Of a stretch of DNA of 64,000 nucleotides, positions 8,969 to 18,133 are shown piece after piece. The first letter of the stretch is position 1, and the number at the start of each line of letters is the position of its first letter. Origin of the DNA: Streptomyces lydicus (GTDB lineage: Bacteria > Actinomycetota > Actinomycetes > Streptomycetales > Streptomycetaceae); contig NZ_JNZA01000009.1 of NCBI RefSeq assembly GCF_000717345.1, positions 62,001-126,000 on the forward strand. Direction: 5' to 3'. A program made the translations under genes and the position numbers. Under the pieces are notes generated by a model. The model saw nothing but the letters and a program-made list of their open reading frames with translations. It was not told the DNA's origin and searched no databases.

Positions 8969-11656
8969 ATGAGCGAGCACCGTCGCAAACCGCCACAACC
9001 GCAGAGTGGCGGACGTGCCGCGGCCCGACGCGCCGCACAGCAGCCATCGGGGCGTCGTGCTGCGCCTTCGCATGGCTCCGCCGCCGATCACACCTCTTAT
9101 TCCGATTCCGATCCGTCCGGGCAGGATTTCCGGCCGGGCGGGCGCGCGGAAGCCCGTAGAGCCGCTCAGCGTGGTGGCCGACGCCGGACGTCCGACGCTG
9201 CGGCGATGGGTGCCGGGGGCGGCGCCGGCGGCCGGGGTGGCGGAGGCCGCGGCGGTGGCGGCCGCGGCGGCGGTGGCCCGGAGGGCGGCCGCGGGCGCGG
9301 AAGAGGCAGTGGGAAGCCCGCCAAGCGTCGTCTGATCGATTACCCGCGGGCCAACCGTGTCGGCTGGCGGCGCTTCGTACCGTCCTGGAAGCAGGTCGCC
9401 AGCCTGTGCATCGGGTTCGCCGGTCTGATCGTGGGCGTCTCCGGTGTGGCGCTGGCGCTGGTGAACGTGCCCAACGAGAGCGATGCCGCCAAGTCGCAGA
9501 ACAACGTCTACCTCTGGGCCAACGGCAAGATCATGGCGCGCGACGGTGAGACGAACCGGCAGAACGTCAACATAAACGAAATCCCGAAGTCCATGCAGGA
9601 TGCAGCGATCTCCGCGGAGAACGCTTCCTTCCGCACGGACTCGGGTGTGGACCCGATGGGTATCGCCCGCGCCGTGCTGAACATGGCCCGGGGCGGCGAG
9701 ACCCAGGGTGGCTCGACCATCACGCAGCAGTACGTGAAGAACGCGATGCTGAGCCAGGAGCAGACCCTTGACCGCAAGTTCAAGGAGCTGTTCATCGCGA
9801 TCAAGGTCGGCTGGTCCAAGTCCAAGAACGAGATCCTCCAGGGCTACCTCAACACCAGCTACTACGGTCGTGGTGCCTACGGCATCCAGGCGGCGGCGCA
9901 GGCGTACTACGGCAAGGACGCGAAGAAGCTGACGCCGGACGAGGGCGCCTTCCTCGCCACCGTGCTGAAGGGCGCGAACCTGTACGACCCGGCGGGCGGC
10001 ACCGGCCCCGGGGCCACGAAGGCGGAGAACACCAAGCGGGCCAAGGCGCGGTGGTCCTGGATCCTGGACCGCGAGGTCGCCAACAACCTCCTGTCGAAGG
10101 CGCAGCGGGCCAAGTACACCAAGTTCCCGATGCCCAAGCCGCCCAAGCCGGTGGCCAGCAAGAGCGGCCAGATCGGCTACTTGATGGACACCGCGAAGAA
10201 GTACGTGCTGAAGCACGCGAAGATCTCGGAGGCCCGGTTCGACAAGGGCGGCTACACGATCCGGACGACCTTCGACGAGAAGAAGACCAAGGAGCTCACC
10301 GACGCGGTCAAGAAGGTCGACAAGCGGTACATCGACCCCAAGAAGCGCGCGAAGGACAAATACGTGCAGTTCGGTGGCGCTTCCGTGGTGCCGGGCGACG
10401 GCAAGATCGTCGCGCTGTACGGCGGTGAGGGCTACGACAAGGGTCACTTCAGCAACAACGCCGACACCTTCGGTGTGCCGGTCGGCTCGACCTGGAAGCC
10501 GTTCGTGCTCGCCGCGGCGATGAAGTACGGCACGCCTCAGACGCGTCCCCAGGGCCTGTCGCCGGACAGCCGCTACAACGGCAACCCTCACCTCAAGGTG
10601 AAGGACGCCGAGGGGAACTACGTACTGAAGCGGGACAACTCGCCCTTCTACCAGGAGAACGAGAGCAACCACCGCTGGGGCTACATCAGCCTGTACAAGG
10701 CGATGGAGCAGTCCGTGAACACGCCGTACGTCCAGCTGGGCATGGACGTCGGCATGGACAAGGTCCGGGACATGGCGGAGGCCGCCGGTATCTCGGAGGG
10801 CAGCTTCGACAAGAACCTCAACCCGTCCTTCGCGCTGGGCACCTCCACCCCGAGCGCGATCCGCATGGCCGATGCCTATGCGACGTTCGCCGAGTCGGGG
10901 ACGAAGGTCGAGCCGTACTCGGTGACCAAGGTGACGTCCGAGGGCATAGACCTGCCGGGCTTCGAGAAGCCGAAGCAGGAGACGGCGATGGACTCCAACA
11001 TCGCCAACAACGTGACCAAGGTGCTGCAGAACGTCATCCAGAACGGCACGGCGAAGGAAGCCCGGCGGCTGGGTATGCCGGCGGCGGGCAAGACCGGCAC
11101 CACCGACGAGAACAAGTCGGCCTGGTTCGTCGGCTACACCAAGCAGCTCTCGACGGCCATCACGATGTTCCGTGAGGACGCCCAGAATCCGCGTCAGCTG
11201 TCCATGAACGGTGTCGGTGGCTTCGACTCGATCCACGGTGGTGCGCTGCCCACCGAGGTGTGGACCGAGTACATGCTGCAGGCCATGAACGGCGTGAGCG
11301 CGGAGCAGTTCCCGGCGGCTCTCCCCATCGGGCAGAAGGGGGACGAGGCCGGAATGCCGTCTCCGACGCCGACGCCCACGCCGTCGGACACTCCGTCGCA
11401 GACGCCGTCGAGCTCTCCCAGCGATTCCCCGTCCCCGACGAACTCTCCGAGCCCGAACCCGACCGACACCTGTTCCCCGTGGGACGTCAACTGCCGGAAC
11501 ACCGGTGGGACGGGCAACACCGGAGGCAACGGCAACGGCGGTGGGAACGGCGGACCGGGCGGCGGACCGGGCGGCGGCACCGGCGGCACGAGTCCGACGC
11601 CCAACCCGACGGACGCGAACGGCGGTGGAGGCATCTTCGGTGGCCCCACCGGCTAG
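8969..11656 (+). CDS. Bifunctional (class A) penicillin-binding protein
   Basis: An 895-residue cell-wall synthase. Residues 1-140 are a basic cytoplasmic tail with a long Gly-Arg tract, and a membrane anchor spans about 143-167. The GT51 glycosyltransferase domain carries its catalytic Glu217 in AENASF and the GGSTITQQYVKN motif. The transpeptidase domain has Ser507 in SxxK (STWK), an SVN motif (QSVNTPY) and KTG at Lys708. The C-terminal ~115 residues are Pro/Ser/Thr- then Gly-rich, like a wall-spanning linker. ATG at 8969 follows GAGGAG. The gene belongs to an envelope neighbourhood (murJ, femX, racemase-like), and a candidate ECF promoter lies upstream. Confidence 0.93.
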   Translation: MSEHRRKPPQPQSGGRAAARRAAQQPSGRRAAPSHGSAADHTSYSDSDPSGQDFRPGGRAEARRAAQRGGRRRTSDAAAMGAGGGAGGRGGGGRGGGGRGGGGPEGGRGRGRGSGKPAKRRLIDYPRANRVGWRRFVPSWKQVASLCIGFAGLIVGVSGVALALVNVPNESDAAKSQNNVYLWANGKIMARDGETNRQNVNINEIPKSMQDAAISAENASFRTDSGVDPMGIARAVLNMARGGETQGGSTITQQYVKNAMLSQEQTLDRKFKELFIAIKVGWSKSKNEILQGYLNTSYYGRGAYGIQAAAQAYYGKDAKKLTPDEGAFLATVLKGANLYDPAGGTGPGATKAENTKRAKARWSWILDREVANNLLSKAQRAKYTKFPMPKPPKPVASKSGQIGYLMDTAKKYVLKHAKISEARFDKGGYTIRTTFDEKKTKELTDAVKKVDKRYIDPKKRAKDKYVQFGGASVVPGDGKIVALYGGEGYDKGHFSNNADTFGVPVGSTWKPFVLAAAMKYGTPQTRPQGLSPDSRYNGNPHLKVKDAEGNYVLKRDNSPFYQENESNHRWGYISLYKAMEQSVNTPYVQLGMDVGMDKVRDMAEAAGISEGSFDKNLNPSFALGTSTPSAIRMADAYATFAESGTKVEPYSVTKVTSEGIDLPGFEKPKQETAMDSNIANNVTKVLQNVIQNGTAKEARRLGMPAAGKTGTTDENKSAWFVGYTKQLSTAITMFREDAQNPRQLSMNGVGGFDSIHGGALPTEVWTEYMLQAMNGVSAEQFPAALPIGQKGDEAGMPSPTPTPTPSDTPSQTPSSSPSDSPSPTNSPSPNPTDTCSPWDVNCRNTGGTGNTGGNGNGGGNGGPGGGPGGGTGGTSPTPNPTDANGGGGIFGGPTG

Positions 11657-11667
11657 GACCGTCGACC

Positions 11668-11681
11668 GTTTCACGTGAAAC
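11668..11681. other. parS (ParB-binding site)
   Basis: Perfect GTTTCACGTGAAAC, 11 bp after the PBP stop codon. Confidence 0.93.
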
Positions 11682-11689
11682 GTTGGCCT

Positions 11690-11703
11690 GTTTCACGTGA
11701 AAC
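11690..11703. other. parS (ParB-binding site)
   Basis: Perfect GTTTCACGTGAAAC, 22 bp (about two helical turns) from the neighbouring copy at 11668. Confidence 0.93.
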
Positions 11704-11712
11704 ACGGCGCTA

Positions 11713-11749
11713 CGAAGCCCCTGTCCGGCTTGACCGGGCGGGGGCTTCG
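11713..11749 (+). terminator. Hairpin after the PBP gene
   Basis: CGAAGCCCC pairs with GGGGCTTCG, with additional inner pairing (CCGG/CCGG) around a short loop. It lies between the PBP gene with its parS pair and the GT87 gene. Confidence 0.6.
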
Positions 11750-11786
11750 CCACGTTCTGCGCGGGGCCGTACGGCAGGATGGGGCC

Positions 11787-13268
11787 ATGACGAGCGCGCG
11801 ACAGGACGAGCCGGTACGGCCGACGAAGCGGGACGAGGTGGCGGCGGCCGGCAGTGAGCTCGTCGGTGGGCCGATCGGCCGACGCGCCCTGCTCGGCACG
11901 CACTGGCTGACGCCGGTGCGGATCATCGCGCTCGTCGCCATCGGGATGTTCGCGCTCGGCATGGTGCAGAAGCTGCCCTGCTACAACGGTGGCTGGTTCT
12001 TCGGCGCGACGAGCCAGTACACCCACGCCTGCTACTCCGACATCCCGCACCTGTACGCGGGCCGGGGCTTCGCCGACGGGCTGATCCCGTACTTCGACCG
12101 GCTGCCCGGCGACATGGAGTACCTCGAATACCCCGTCCTGACCGGCGTCTTCATGGAGGTGGCCTCCTGGCTGACGCCGCACGGCGGGGACCTCCAGTCC
12201 CGTGAACAGATCTATTGGCTGGTCAACGCCGGCATGCTGATGATCTGCGCGGCCGTCATCGCGGTGTGCGTCACCCGGACCCACCGGCGGCGCCCCTGGG
12301 ACGGCCTCCTCGTCGCCCTGGCGCCTGCCGCCGCCCTCACCGCCACCATCAACTGGGACCTGCTGGCGGTCGCCCTGACCGCCGCCGGGATGCTCATGTG
12401 GTCACGCAGCCGGCCGCTGGCGGCGGGTGTCCTGATCGGGCTGGCGACCGCGGCGAAGCTGTACCCGGTGCTGTTGCTCGGTCCGCTGCTGGTGCTGTGC
12501 TGGCGCGCCGGCGCCTGGCGCGCGTACGGGAAGGCAGTGGCCGGAGCGGTGGTGTCCTGGCTGGTGGTGAACCTGCCGGTGATGATCACGCACGATGCGA
12601 CGGGGTTCCACATCCGGGAGGGCTGGGCGAAGTTCTACACCTTCAGCCAGGAACGGCCCATCGACTTCGGGTCGGTCTGGCTGCTGATCTCGCAGCGCAC
12701 CGGGGATCCCCTGGAGAACGCCAACACCTACGCCACGCTGCTGATGATCCTCGGCTGCGGCGCGATCGGGCTGCTCACCCTCTACGCTCCGCGCCGCCCG
12801 CGGTTCGCCCAGCTCGCCTTCCTCGTCGTCGCGCTGTTCATCCTCACCAACAAGGTCTACTCGCCGCAGTACGTCCTGTGGCTCACCCCGCTCGCCGTGC
12901 TGGCCCGGCCGCGCTGGCGGGACTTCCTGGTCTGGCAGACCTGCGAGGTCATGTACTTCCTCGGCATCTGGATGTACCTCGCCTACACCGGCAACGGGGA
13001 CAAGCACCAGGGCCTGCCGACGGAGGGCTACCAACTGGCCATCGCACTCCACCTGTTGGGCACCCTGTACCTGTGCGCCGTGGTCGTGCGCGACATCCTG
13101 ATGCCCGAGCGCGACGTGGTCCGCAGGGACGGCGACGACGACCCCTCGGGCGGGGTCCTGGACCGCAGTCCCGATGTCTTCGTGCTCGGACGCGCCTACC
13201 ACCCGCCCCGGCACGCGGTGCACTTCGAGAAGGTGCCGCCGGTGCGCTGGGGCGCCGTACGGGAGTGA
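11787..13268 (+). CDS. GT87-family (DUF2029) membrane glycosyltransferase
   Basis: A 493-residue integral membrane protein with about ten hydrophobic helices. Early acidic loops (HLYAGRGFADG, DMEYLEYPVLTG) resemble the catalytic loops of GT-C enzymes that use polyprenyl-phosphate-linked sugars, and AATAAKLYPVLLL-type sequence is typical of family 87. It probably transfers mannose or arabinose-type sugars outside the membrane; donor and acceptor are unknown. ATG at 11787 is chosen (GGATGGGG just upstream) because the longer frame would run through the parS and terminator DNA. The C-terminal ~60 residues are hydrophilic. It converges with the racemase-like gene across a 19-bp-stem terminator. 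Confidence 0.8.
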   Translation: MTSARQDEPVRPTKRDEVAAAGSELVGGPIGRRALLGTHWLTPVRIIALVAIGMFALGMVQKLPCYNGGWFFGATSQYTHACYSDIPHLYAGRGFADGLIPYFDRLPGDMEYLEYPVLTGVFMEVASWLTPHGGDLQSREQIYWLVNAGMLMICAAVIAVCVTRTHRRRPWDGLLVALAPAAALTATINWDLLAVALTAAGMLMWSRSRPLAAGVLIGLATAAKLYPVLLLGPLLVLCWRAGAWRAYGKAVAGAVVSWLVVNLPVMITHDATGFHIREGWAKFYTFSQERPIDFGSVWLLISQRTGDPLENANTYATLLMILGCGAIGLLTLYAPRRPRFAQLAFLVVALFILTNKVYSPQYVLWLTPLAVLARPRWRDFLVWQTCEVMYFLGIWMYLAYTGNGDKHQGLPTEGYQLAIALHLLGTLYLCAVVVRDILMPERDVVRRDGDDDPSGGVLDRSPDVFVLGRAYHPPRHAVHFEKVPPVRWGAVRE

Positions 13269-13290
13269 GCCGGCAGGCACGGCGTACGCA

Positions 13291-13333
13291 ACGGGCCCGG
13301 TGCCGCAGAGGAGATCTGCGGCACCGGGCCCGT
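13291..13333. terminator. Bidirectional terminator
   Basis: A perfect 19-bp stem (arms 13291-13309 and 13315-13333) with a 5-nt loop GGAGA, between two convergent genes. Confidence 0.85.
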
Positions 13334-13362
13334 GTGCTGTGCGGAGCTCGACCGGGGGCGGC

Positions 13363-14394
13363 TCAGCGGTCCACGAGGCGGTCGAACTGGGTGGTGGTGT
13401 GCCGCAGATGGGCCACCAGCTCCTCGCCGACCTGCGGCTGCGGCGCGTCTCCCGGCACGAACAGGATCGACACCTGCATGTGCGGGGGCTCGGCGAACCA
13501 GCGCTGCTTCCCGGCCCAGACGTACGGCGCGAGATTGCGGTTGACGGTCGCCAGGCCGGCCCGGGCCACGCCCTTGGCACGCGGCATCACACCGTGCAGC
13601 GCCTTGGGCGACTCCAGGCCCACGCCGTGCGAGGTACCGCCGGCCACCACCACGAGGTAGCCGTCGGAGGCCGCCTTCTGCTGGCGGTAGCCGAAGCGCT
13701 CGCCCTTGGCGACCCGGGTCACGTCGAGCACCGAACCGCGGTACTCGGTGGCCTCGTGGTCGCCGAGCCACAGCCGCGTACCGATCCGCGCCCGGAAGCG
13801 GGTCTGCGGGAACTGCTGCTGCAGACGGGCGAGTTCGTTGGCCTTGAGGTGGCTGACGAACATGGTGTGCAGCGGGAGACGGGCGTTGCGCAGTTGGTCC
13901 ATCCAGCCGATGACCTCGTCGACGGCGTCGGAGCCGTCGGCGCGGTCGAGCGGCAGATGCATCGCGAAGCCTTCGAGCCGTACGTCCTCGATGGCGGCGG
14001 CCAGCTTCGGCAGGTCCTCCGGCTTGACGCCGTGGCGCTTCATGCTGCTCATGACCTCGATGACGACCCGGGCGCCGACCAGGCCGCCCACGCCCTCCAC
14101 CGAGGAGACCGAACGGATCGCCCGGTCCGGCAGCGGCACCGGCTCCTCGCCGTGCCGGAACGGCGTCAGGACGAGCAGATCACCGCTGAAGAAGTCCTTG
14201 ATGCGGGCCGCCTCGTAGGTCGTCCCGACCGCGAGGATGTCGGCACCCATGCGGGTTGCCTCTTCGGCGAGGCGCTCGTGGCCGAAGCCGTAACCGTTGC
14301 CTTTGCAGACCGGGACCAGCCCGGGGAACTGCTGGAGAACGCTCTGCTGATGCGCCCGCCAGCGCGCGGTGTCGACGTAGAGGGTGAGCGCCAT
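13363..14394 (-). CDS. Alanine racemase-like PLP enzyme
   Basis: A 343-residue fold-type III PLP protein. The cofactor lysine is Lys31 in VCKGNGYGFG, the alanine racemase signature. MHLPLDRADGSDAVDEV (the HxxxxMxR-like strand region) and RIGTRLWLGD follow. The C-terminal half is divergent: the usual catalytic-tyrosine block is replaced by GERFGYRQQKAASDGY, so racemisation of alanine specifically is not assured. It lies just downstream of femX on the same strand, so a role in making a D- or modified amino acid for the cell wall is plausible. S. coelicolor has a separate canonical alr elsewhere. Confidence 0.75.
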   Translation of the reverse strand: MALTLYVDTARWRAHQQSVLQQFPGLVPVCKGNGYGFGHERLAEEATRMGADILAVGTTYEAARIKDFFSGDLLVLTPFRHGEEPVPLPDRAIRSVSSVEGVGGLVGARVVIEVMSSMKRHGVKPEDLPKLAAAIEDVRLEGFAMHLPLDRADGSDAVDEVIGWMDQLRNARLPLHTMFVSHLKANELARLQQQFPQTRFRARIGTRLWLGDHEATEYRGSVLDVTRVAKGERFGYRQQKAASDGYLVVVAGGTSHGVGLESPKALHGVMPRAKGVARAGLATVNRNLAPYVWAGKQRWFAEPPHMQVSILFVPGDAPQPQVGEELVAHLRHTTTQFDRLVDR

Positions 14395-14467
14395 GGCCGG
14401 GCCCGGAACCTTTCTCGTGGCTGGGGTGTGTCAGGAGTACGGACGGTGCGGTGGAGCGGTGACGCGG

Positions 14468-15586
14468 TCAGCGACGCGACATGTAGATGTCGAGCGCCTT
14501 GTGCAGCAGCTTGTTGAGTGGGAAGTCCCACTCACCGAGGTACTCAGCTGCCTGCCCGCCCGTGCCCACCTTGAACTGGATCAGGCCGAAGAGGTGGTCG
14601 TTCTCGTCCAGCGAGTCGCTGATGCCGCGGAGGTCGTAGACCGAGGCCCCGAGCGCGTAGGAGTCCTGCAGCATCCGCCACTGCATCGCGTTCGAGGGAC
14701 GGACCTCACGGCCGATGTTGTCCGAGGCGCCGTAGGAGTACCAGACGTGCCCGCCGACGACGAGCATCGTCGCCGCCGAGAGGTTCACGCCGTCGTGGCG
14801 GGCGAAGTAGAGCCGCATGCGGTTGGGGTCCTCGGAATTGAGGGCCGTCCACATGCGCTGGAAGTAACTGAGCGGCCGCGGACGGAACCGGTCGCGCTCC
14901 GCGGTGATCTCGTAGAGCCGCTGCCACTCGGCGAGGTCGTCGTAGCCGCCCTGGACGACCTCGACGCCGGCCTTCTCGGCCTTCTTGATGTTGCGGCGCC
15001 ACAGCTGGTTGAAGCCCTTGTGGACCTCTTCCAGCGAACGGTCGGCCAGCGGCACCTGGAAGACGTAGCGGGGCTGTACGTCGCCGAAGCCGGCGCCGCC
15101 GTCCTCGCCCTGCTGCCAGCCCATGCGGCGCAGCCGGTCGGCCACCTCGAAGGCGCGCGGCTCGATGTGCGTCGCCTCGACGTCCCGCAGCCGCTTCACG
15201 TCCGGGTTCTGGATGCCGGACTTGATCGCCGCGGAGTCCCAGCGCCGGATGACGACCGGCGGGCCCATCTTCACGGAGAAGGCACCCTGCTGCTTGAGGT
15301 GGCTGAGCATCGGCTGCAGCCAGTCCTCCAGGTTCGGCGCGTACCAGTTGATGACCGGGCCCTCGGGCAGGTACGCGAGGTAGCGCTTGATCTTGGGCAG
15401 CTGGCGGTAGAGCACCAGGCCCGCGCCGACGAGCTGGCCGCTCGGGTCGAACCAGCCCAGGCTCTCCGCACGCCATTCGGCCTTGACGTCCGCCCAGGCC
15501 GGAACCTGCATGTGGCTCGCCGCGGGCAGGCTCTGGATGTATGCCAGATGCTGCTCTCGACTGATGGTCCTCAGGGTCAGGCTCAT
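14468..15586 (-). CDS. femX: FemX-type peptidoglycan bridge aminoacyltransferase
   Basis: A 372-residue FemABX family member. Two GNAT-like halves are visible: YLPEGPVINW and KMGPPVVIRRWD in the first, LWRRNIKKAEKAGVEV and the YDLRGISDSLDENDHLFG block in the second. These enzymes take an aminoacyl-tRNA and add the first bridge residue to lipid II; the S. coelicolor orthologue in this position adds the first glycine and is essential. ATG at 15586 follows GAGGAG. It is upstream of the racemase-like gene and may be co-transcribed with it. Confidence 0.9.
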   Translation of the reverse strand: MSLTLRTISREQHLAYIQSLPAASHMQVPAWADVKAEWRAESLGWFDPSGQLVGAGLVLYRQLPKIKRYLAYLPEGPVINWYAPNLEDWLQPMLSHLKQQGAFSVKMGPPVVIRRWDSAAIKSGIQNPDVKRLRDVEATHIEPRAFEVADRLRRMGWQQGEDGGAGFGDVQPRYVFQVPLADRSLEEVHKGFNQLWRRNIKKAEKAGVEVVQGGYDDLAEWQRLYEITAERDRFRPRPLSYFQRMWTALNSEDPNRMRLYFARHDGVNLSAATMLVVGGHVWYSYGASDNIGREVRPSNAMQWRMLQDSYALGASVYDLRGISDSLDENDHLFGLIQFKVGTGGQAAEYLGEWDFPLNKLLHKALDIYMSRR

Positions 15587-15723
15587 GCGGGGCGCTCCTC
15601 GGCAGGTGTGTCCCCATGGTCGGGGCTCCGGCTCTCGCGCCGAAGCCTACTGTGACCGGGGAGCGCCCCGTCTGGGCCATACGGGCTGGCCCCCGTATGC
15701 CGCATCGTGCGGCGGCCGGCGCC

Positions 15724-16041
15724 TCAGCCGATGACACCGCCGAAAAGGCCGCCGTGGGCCAGGCCGAGGTAGAACCCCAGGGCCGACGCCCCGAGGCCGA
15801 TGATCAACAGGAAGCGTTCGCCTGTCGTCGACGAGATGAACTGTCCCCACAGGCCGGTGCCGATACCGATCAGGCCGACCCAGGAACTGACCAGGTGCAG
15901 GCTGGGAGAGAGCGTGGTGAAGACGGCGATCGCGCCGAGCACCACGGTCACTAGGGCGAAGGTGTTCTCGACGGGATGGTCCTTGCCGTCGCTGTTGAGA
16001 AGCGAGAGCAGAGAGCGCTGGGTCCTAGCTGCCTGTGCCAT
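15724..16041 (-). CDS. Small conserved membrane protein (unknown function)
   Basis: A 105-residue protein with a short polar N-terminus and three hydrophobic segments (FALVTVVLGAIAVFTTL, WVGLIGIGTGLWGQF, LLIIGLGASALGFYLG). It sits between femX and rpsF, divergent from rpsF, a position kept in Streptomyces. No catalytic motif is visible, and no function can be assigned. Confidence 0.75.
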   Translation of the reverse strand: MAQAARTQRSLLSLLNSDGKDHPVENTFALVTVVLGAIAVFTTLSPSLHLVSSWVGLIGIGTGLWGQFISSTTGERFLLIIGLGASALGFYLGLAHGGLFGGVIG

Positions 16042-16124
16042 GCGGCACCTCCGATGACAGGGCGGCGCACTGTAACGCCGCTCACACCCGTTGTGTTCCA
16101 GATTGAGGGGTGTACCGGTCGGAT

Positions 16125-16154
16125 TTCAACCGGAAGGCTTCAGGCAGGTACTCT
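16125..16154 (+). promoter_or_regulatory. Promoter of the rpsF operon
   Basis: TTCAAC (16125-16130), an 18-bp spacer and TACTCT (16149-16154) form a housekeeping-type promoter. The leader of about 110 nt contains a short hairpin (CACGG/CCGTG) and AAAGGAGG. Ribosomal S6:S18 feedback through this leader is possible but not shown here. Confidence 0.5.
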
Positions 16155-16270
16155 GTACGGTCTGCGCCTCTTGTCTGTCCGGTCAGCCGGACGGGCCGGG
16201 CGCGGAACGCATACGACCCTCCTGCCACGGAACGACCGTGGCCGCTGAGTCCAAAGGAGGTGGGTTCTAC

Positions 16271-16561
16271 ATGCGTCACTACGAGGTGATGGTCATCCTC
16301 GACCCCGATCTCGAGGAGCGCGCTGTCTCCCCGCTGATCGAGAACTTCCTCTCCGTCGTCCGTGAGGGCAACGGAAAGGTCGAGAAGGTCGACACCTGGG
16401 GCCGTCGTCGTCTCTCGTACGAGATCAAGAAGAAGCCCGAGGGCATCTACTCGGTCATCGACCTGCAGGCCGAGCCTGCGGTCGTCAAGGAGCTCGACCG
16501 TCAGATGAACCTGAACGAGTCGGTCCTCCGGACCAAGGTTCTCCGTCCCGAGACCCACTGA
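16271..16561 (+). CDS. rpsF: Ribosomal protein bS6
   Basis: A 96-residue S6 with the canonical start [16 protein letters not shown], the [12 protein letters not shown] core and a C-terminus ending in KVLRPETH. It binds 16S rRNA together with S18 on the 30S platform. ATG at 16271 follows a near-perfect AAAGGAGGTGG ribosome site. First gene of the conserved rpsF-ssb-rpsR-rplI operon. Confidence 0.98.
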
Positions 16562-16643
16562 GCGCGTCAGCGTCCAGCGGTAACCGGGTCCGAGTAGCAG
16601 CAACACCAGCAGCCAGCAGCACACCCGCCGAGAGGTTCCCCTA

Positions 16644-17234
16644 ATGGCAGGCGAGACCGTCATCACGGTCGTCGGCAATCTTGTCGACGATCCCGAGCTG
16701 CGCTTCACCCCGTCCGGTGCGGCGGTCGCGAAGTTCCGCGTCGCGTCCACTCCCCGCACCTTCGACCGTCAGACCAATGAGTGGAAGGACGGCGAGAGCC
16801 TGTTCCTGACCTGCTCGGTGTGGCGTCAGGCGGCTGAGAACGTCGCCGAGTCCCTTACGCGGGGTACCCGCGTGGTCGTTCAGGGTCGCCTCAAGCAGCG
16901 GTCCTACGAGGACCGCGAGGGCGTGAAGCGCACGGTCTACGAGCTCGACGTCGAGGAAGTGGGCGCGAGCCTGAAGAACGCCACAGCCAAGATCACCAAG
17001 ACCAGCGGTCGTGGTGGCCAGGGCGGCGGCGGCTTCGGCGGCGGTCAGCAGGGCGGTGGCCAGGGTGGCGGCGGCTGGGGCGGCGGCCCCGGCGGCGGCC
17101 AGCAGGGCGGCGGCGCTCCCGCCGACGACCCGTGGGCGACCAGCGGTCCTGCCGGTGGCGGTCAGCAGGGTGGCGGCGGTGGTGGCTGGGGCGGTAGCTC
17201 CGGCGGTGGCTACTCGGACGAGCCGCCCTTCTAG
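16644..17234 (+). CDS. ssb: Single-stranded DNA-binding protein
   Basis: A 196-residue SSB. The OB fold occupies residues 1-~115 ([54 protein letters not shown]). A ~75-residue Gly/Gln-rich linker follows, and the acidic tip DEPPF recruits replication and repair partners. It is the general ssDNA coat of the replisome and is co-transcribed with rpsF and rpsR. Confidence 0.97.
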   Translation: MAGETVITVVGNLVDDPELRFTPSGAAVAKFRVASTPRTFDRQTNEWKDGESLFLTCSVWRQAAENVAESLTRGTRVVVQGRLKQRSYEDREGVKRTVYELDVEEVGASLKNATAKITKTSGRGGQGGGGFGGGQQGGGQGGGGWGGGPGGGQQGGGAPADDPWATSGPAGGGQQGGGGGGWGGSSGGGYSDEPPF

Positions 17235-17261
17235 GTCCGACCACCGGCGCGACGCGGCACT

Positions 17262-17275
17262 GTTTCACGTGAAAC
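17262..17275. other. parS (ParB-binding site)
   Basis: Perfect GTTTCACGTGAAAC inside the rpsF operon, in the 115-bp ssb-rpsR gap. Confidence 0.93.
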
Positions 17276-17349
17276 GGAGCCGTGGAACGGCCGGGCGGTG
17301 CGGCCTGAGGGCGACAGCACAAACTTCTTGAACTCATTGGAGAGAGACA

Positions 17350-17586
17350 ATGGCGAAGCCGCCTGCTCGCAAGCCTAAGAAGAAGGTTTGCGTGTTCTGC
17401 AAGGAGAAGATCTCCTACGTTGACTACAAGGACACGAACCTGCTGCGGAAGTTCATTTCCGACCGCGGCAAGATCCGTGCCCGCCGAGTCACCGGCAACT
17501 GCACTCAGCACCAGCGCGATGTCGCCACGGCCGTGAAGAACAGCCGTGAGATGGCGCTGCTGCCCTACACGTCCACCGCGCGATAA
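17350..17586 (+). CDS. rpsR: Ribosomal protein bS18
   Basis: A 78-residue S18 containing [15 protein letters not shown] and the C-terminal [11 protein letters not shown]. It keeps CVFC near residue 14 and NCTQHQ further on, consistent with the zinc-binding (C+) form; actinobacteria often have a zinc-free paralogue for zinc starvation elsewhere. Third gene of the operon, preceded by GGAGAGAGACA. Confidence 0.97.
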   Translation: MAKPPARKPKKKVCVFCKEKISYVDYKDTNLLRKFISDRGKIRARRVTGNCTQHQRDVATAVKNSREMALLPYTSTAR

Positions 17587-17604
17587 GGGAAGGGTGACCG
17601 ACAA

Positions 17605-18051
17605 ATGAAGATCATCCTCACCCACGAGGTCTCCGGCCTCGGCACCGCCGGCGACGTCGTTGACGTCAAGGACGGGTACGCCCGTAACTACCTGGTCCCG
17701 CGTGGTTTCGCGATCCGCTGGACCAAGGGTGGCGAGAAGGACGTCGAGCAGATCCGCCGCGGTCGCAAGATCCGCGAGATCGCCACGATCGAGCAGGCCA
17801 ACGAGGTCAAGGGCCAGCTCGAGGGCGTCAACGTGAAGCTGGCCGTGCGTGCCGGCGACGCGGGCCGCCTGTTCGGTTCCGTCACCCCGGCCGACGTCGC
17901 TGCGGCGATCAAGGCCGCCGGTGGTCCGGACGTCGACAAGCGTCGCGTCGAGCTGGGCTCGCCGATCAAGACCCTGGGCGCGCACCAGGTCTCCGTGCGT
18001 CTGCACGCCGAGGTCGTTGCGAAGCTGGGCGTCGAGGTCGTCGCCGCCTGA
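17605..18051 (+). CDS. rplI: Ribosomal protein bL9
   Basis: A 148-residue L9. The N-terminal rRNA-binding domain begins [21 protein letters not shown] and includes [14 protein letters not shown] helical connector and a C-terminal domain ([16 protein letters not shown]) follow. Last gene of the operon, 18 bp after rpsR, and followed by a strong terminator. Confidence 0.98.
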   Translation: MKIILTHEVSGLGTAGDVVDVKDGYARNYLVPRGFAIRWTKGGEKDVEQIRRGRKIREIATIEQANEVKGQLEGVNVKLAVRAGDAGRLFGSVTPADVAAAIKAAGGPDVDKRRVELGSPIKTLGAHQVSVRLHAEVVAKLGVEVVAA

Positions 18052-18065
18052 TCGCAGGACAACGC

Positions 18066-18104
18066 CGAAGGGCCGCACCCCCGTCAACGGGGTGCGGCCC
18101 TTCG
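18066..18104. terminator. Terminator after rplI
   Basis: A 15-bp perfect stem (GAAGGGCCGCACCCC and its complement, plus an outer C-G pair) with a 7-nt loop, 15 bp after the rplI stop. It is shared with the convergent protease gene. Confidence 0.88.
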
Positions 18105-18133
18105 CCGTGTCCGGGGTCGCGGCCGGCCCGGAC

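Noticed and set aside
8636..11674. A 1012-codon open frame antisense to the PBP gene
   Set aside because: Antisense shadow of a clear class A PBP with all catalytic motifs; the translated sequence is Arg/Gly/Val-rich without family features.
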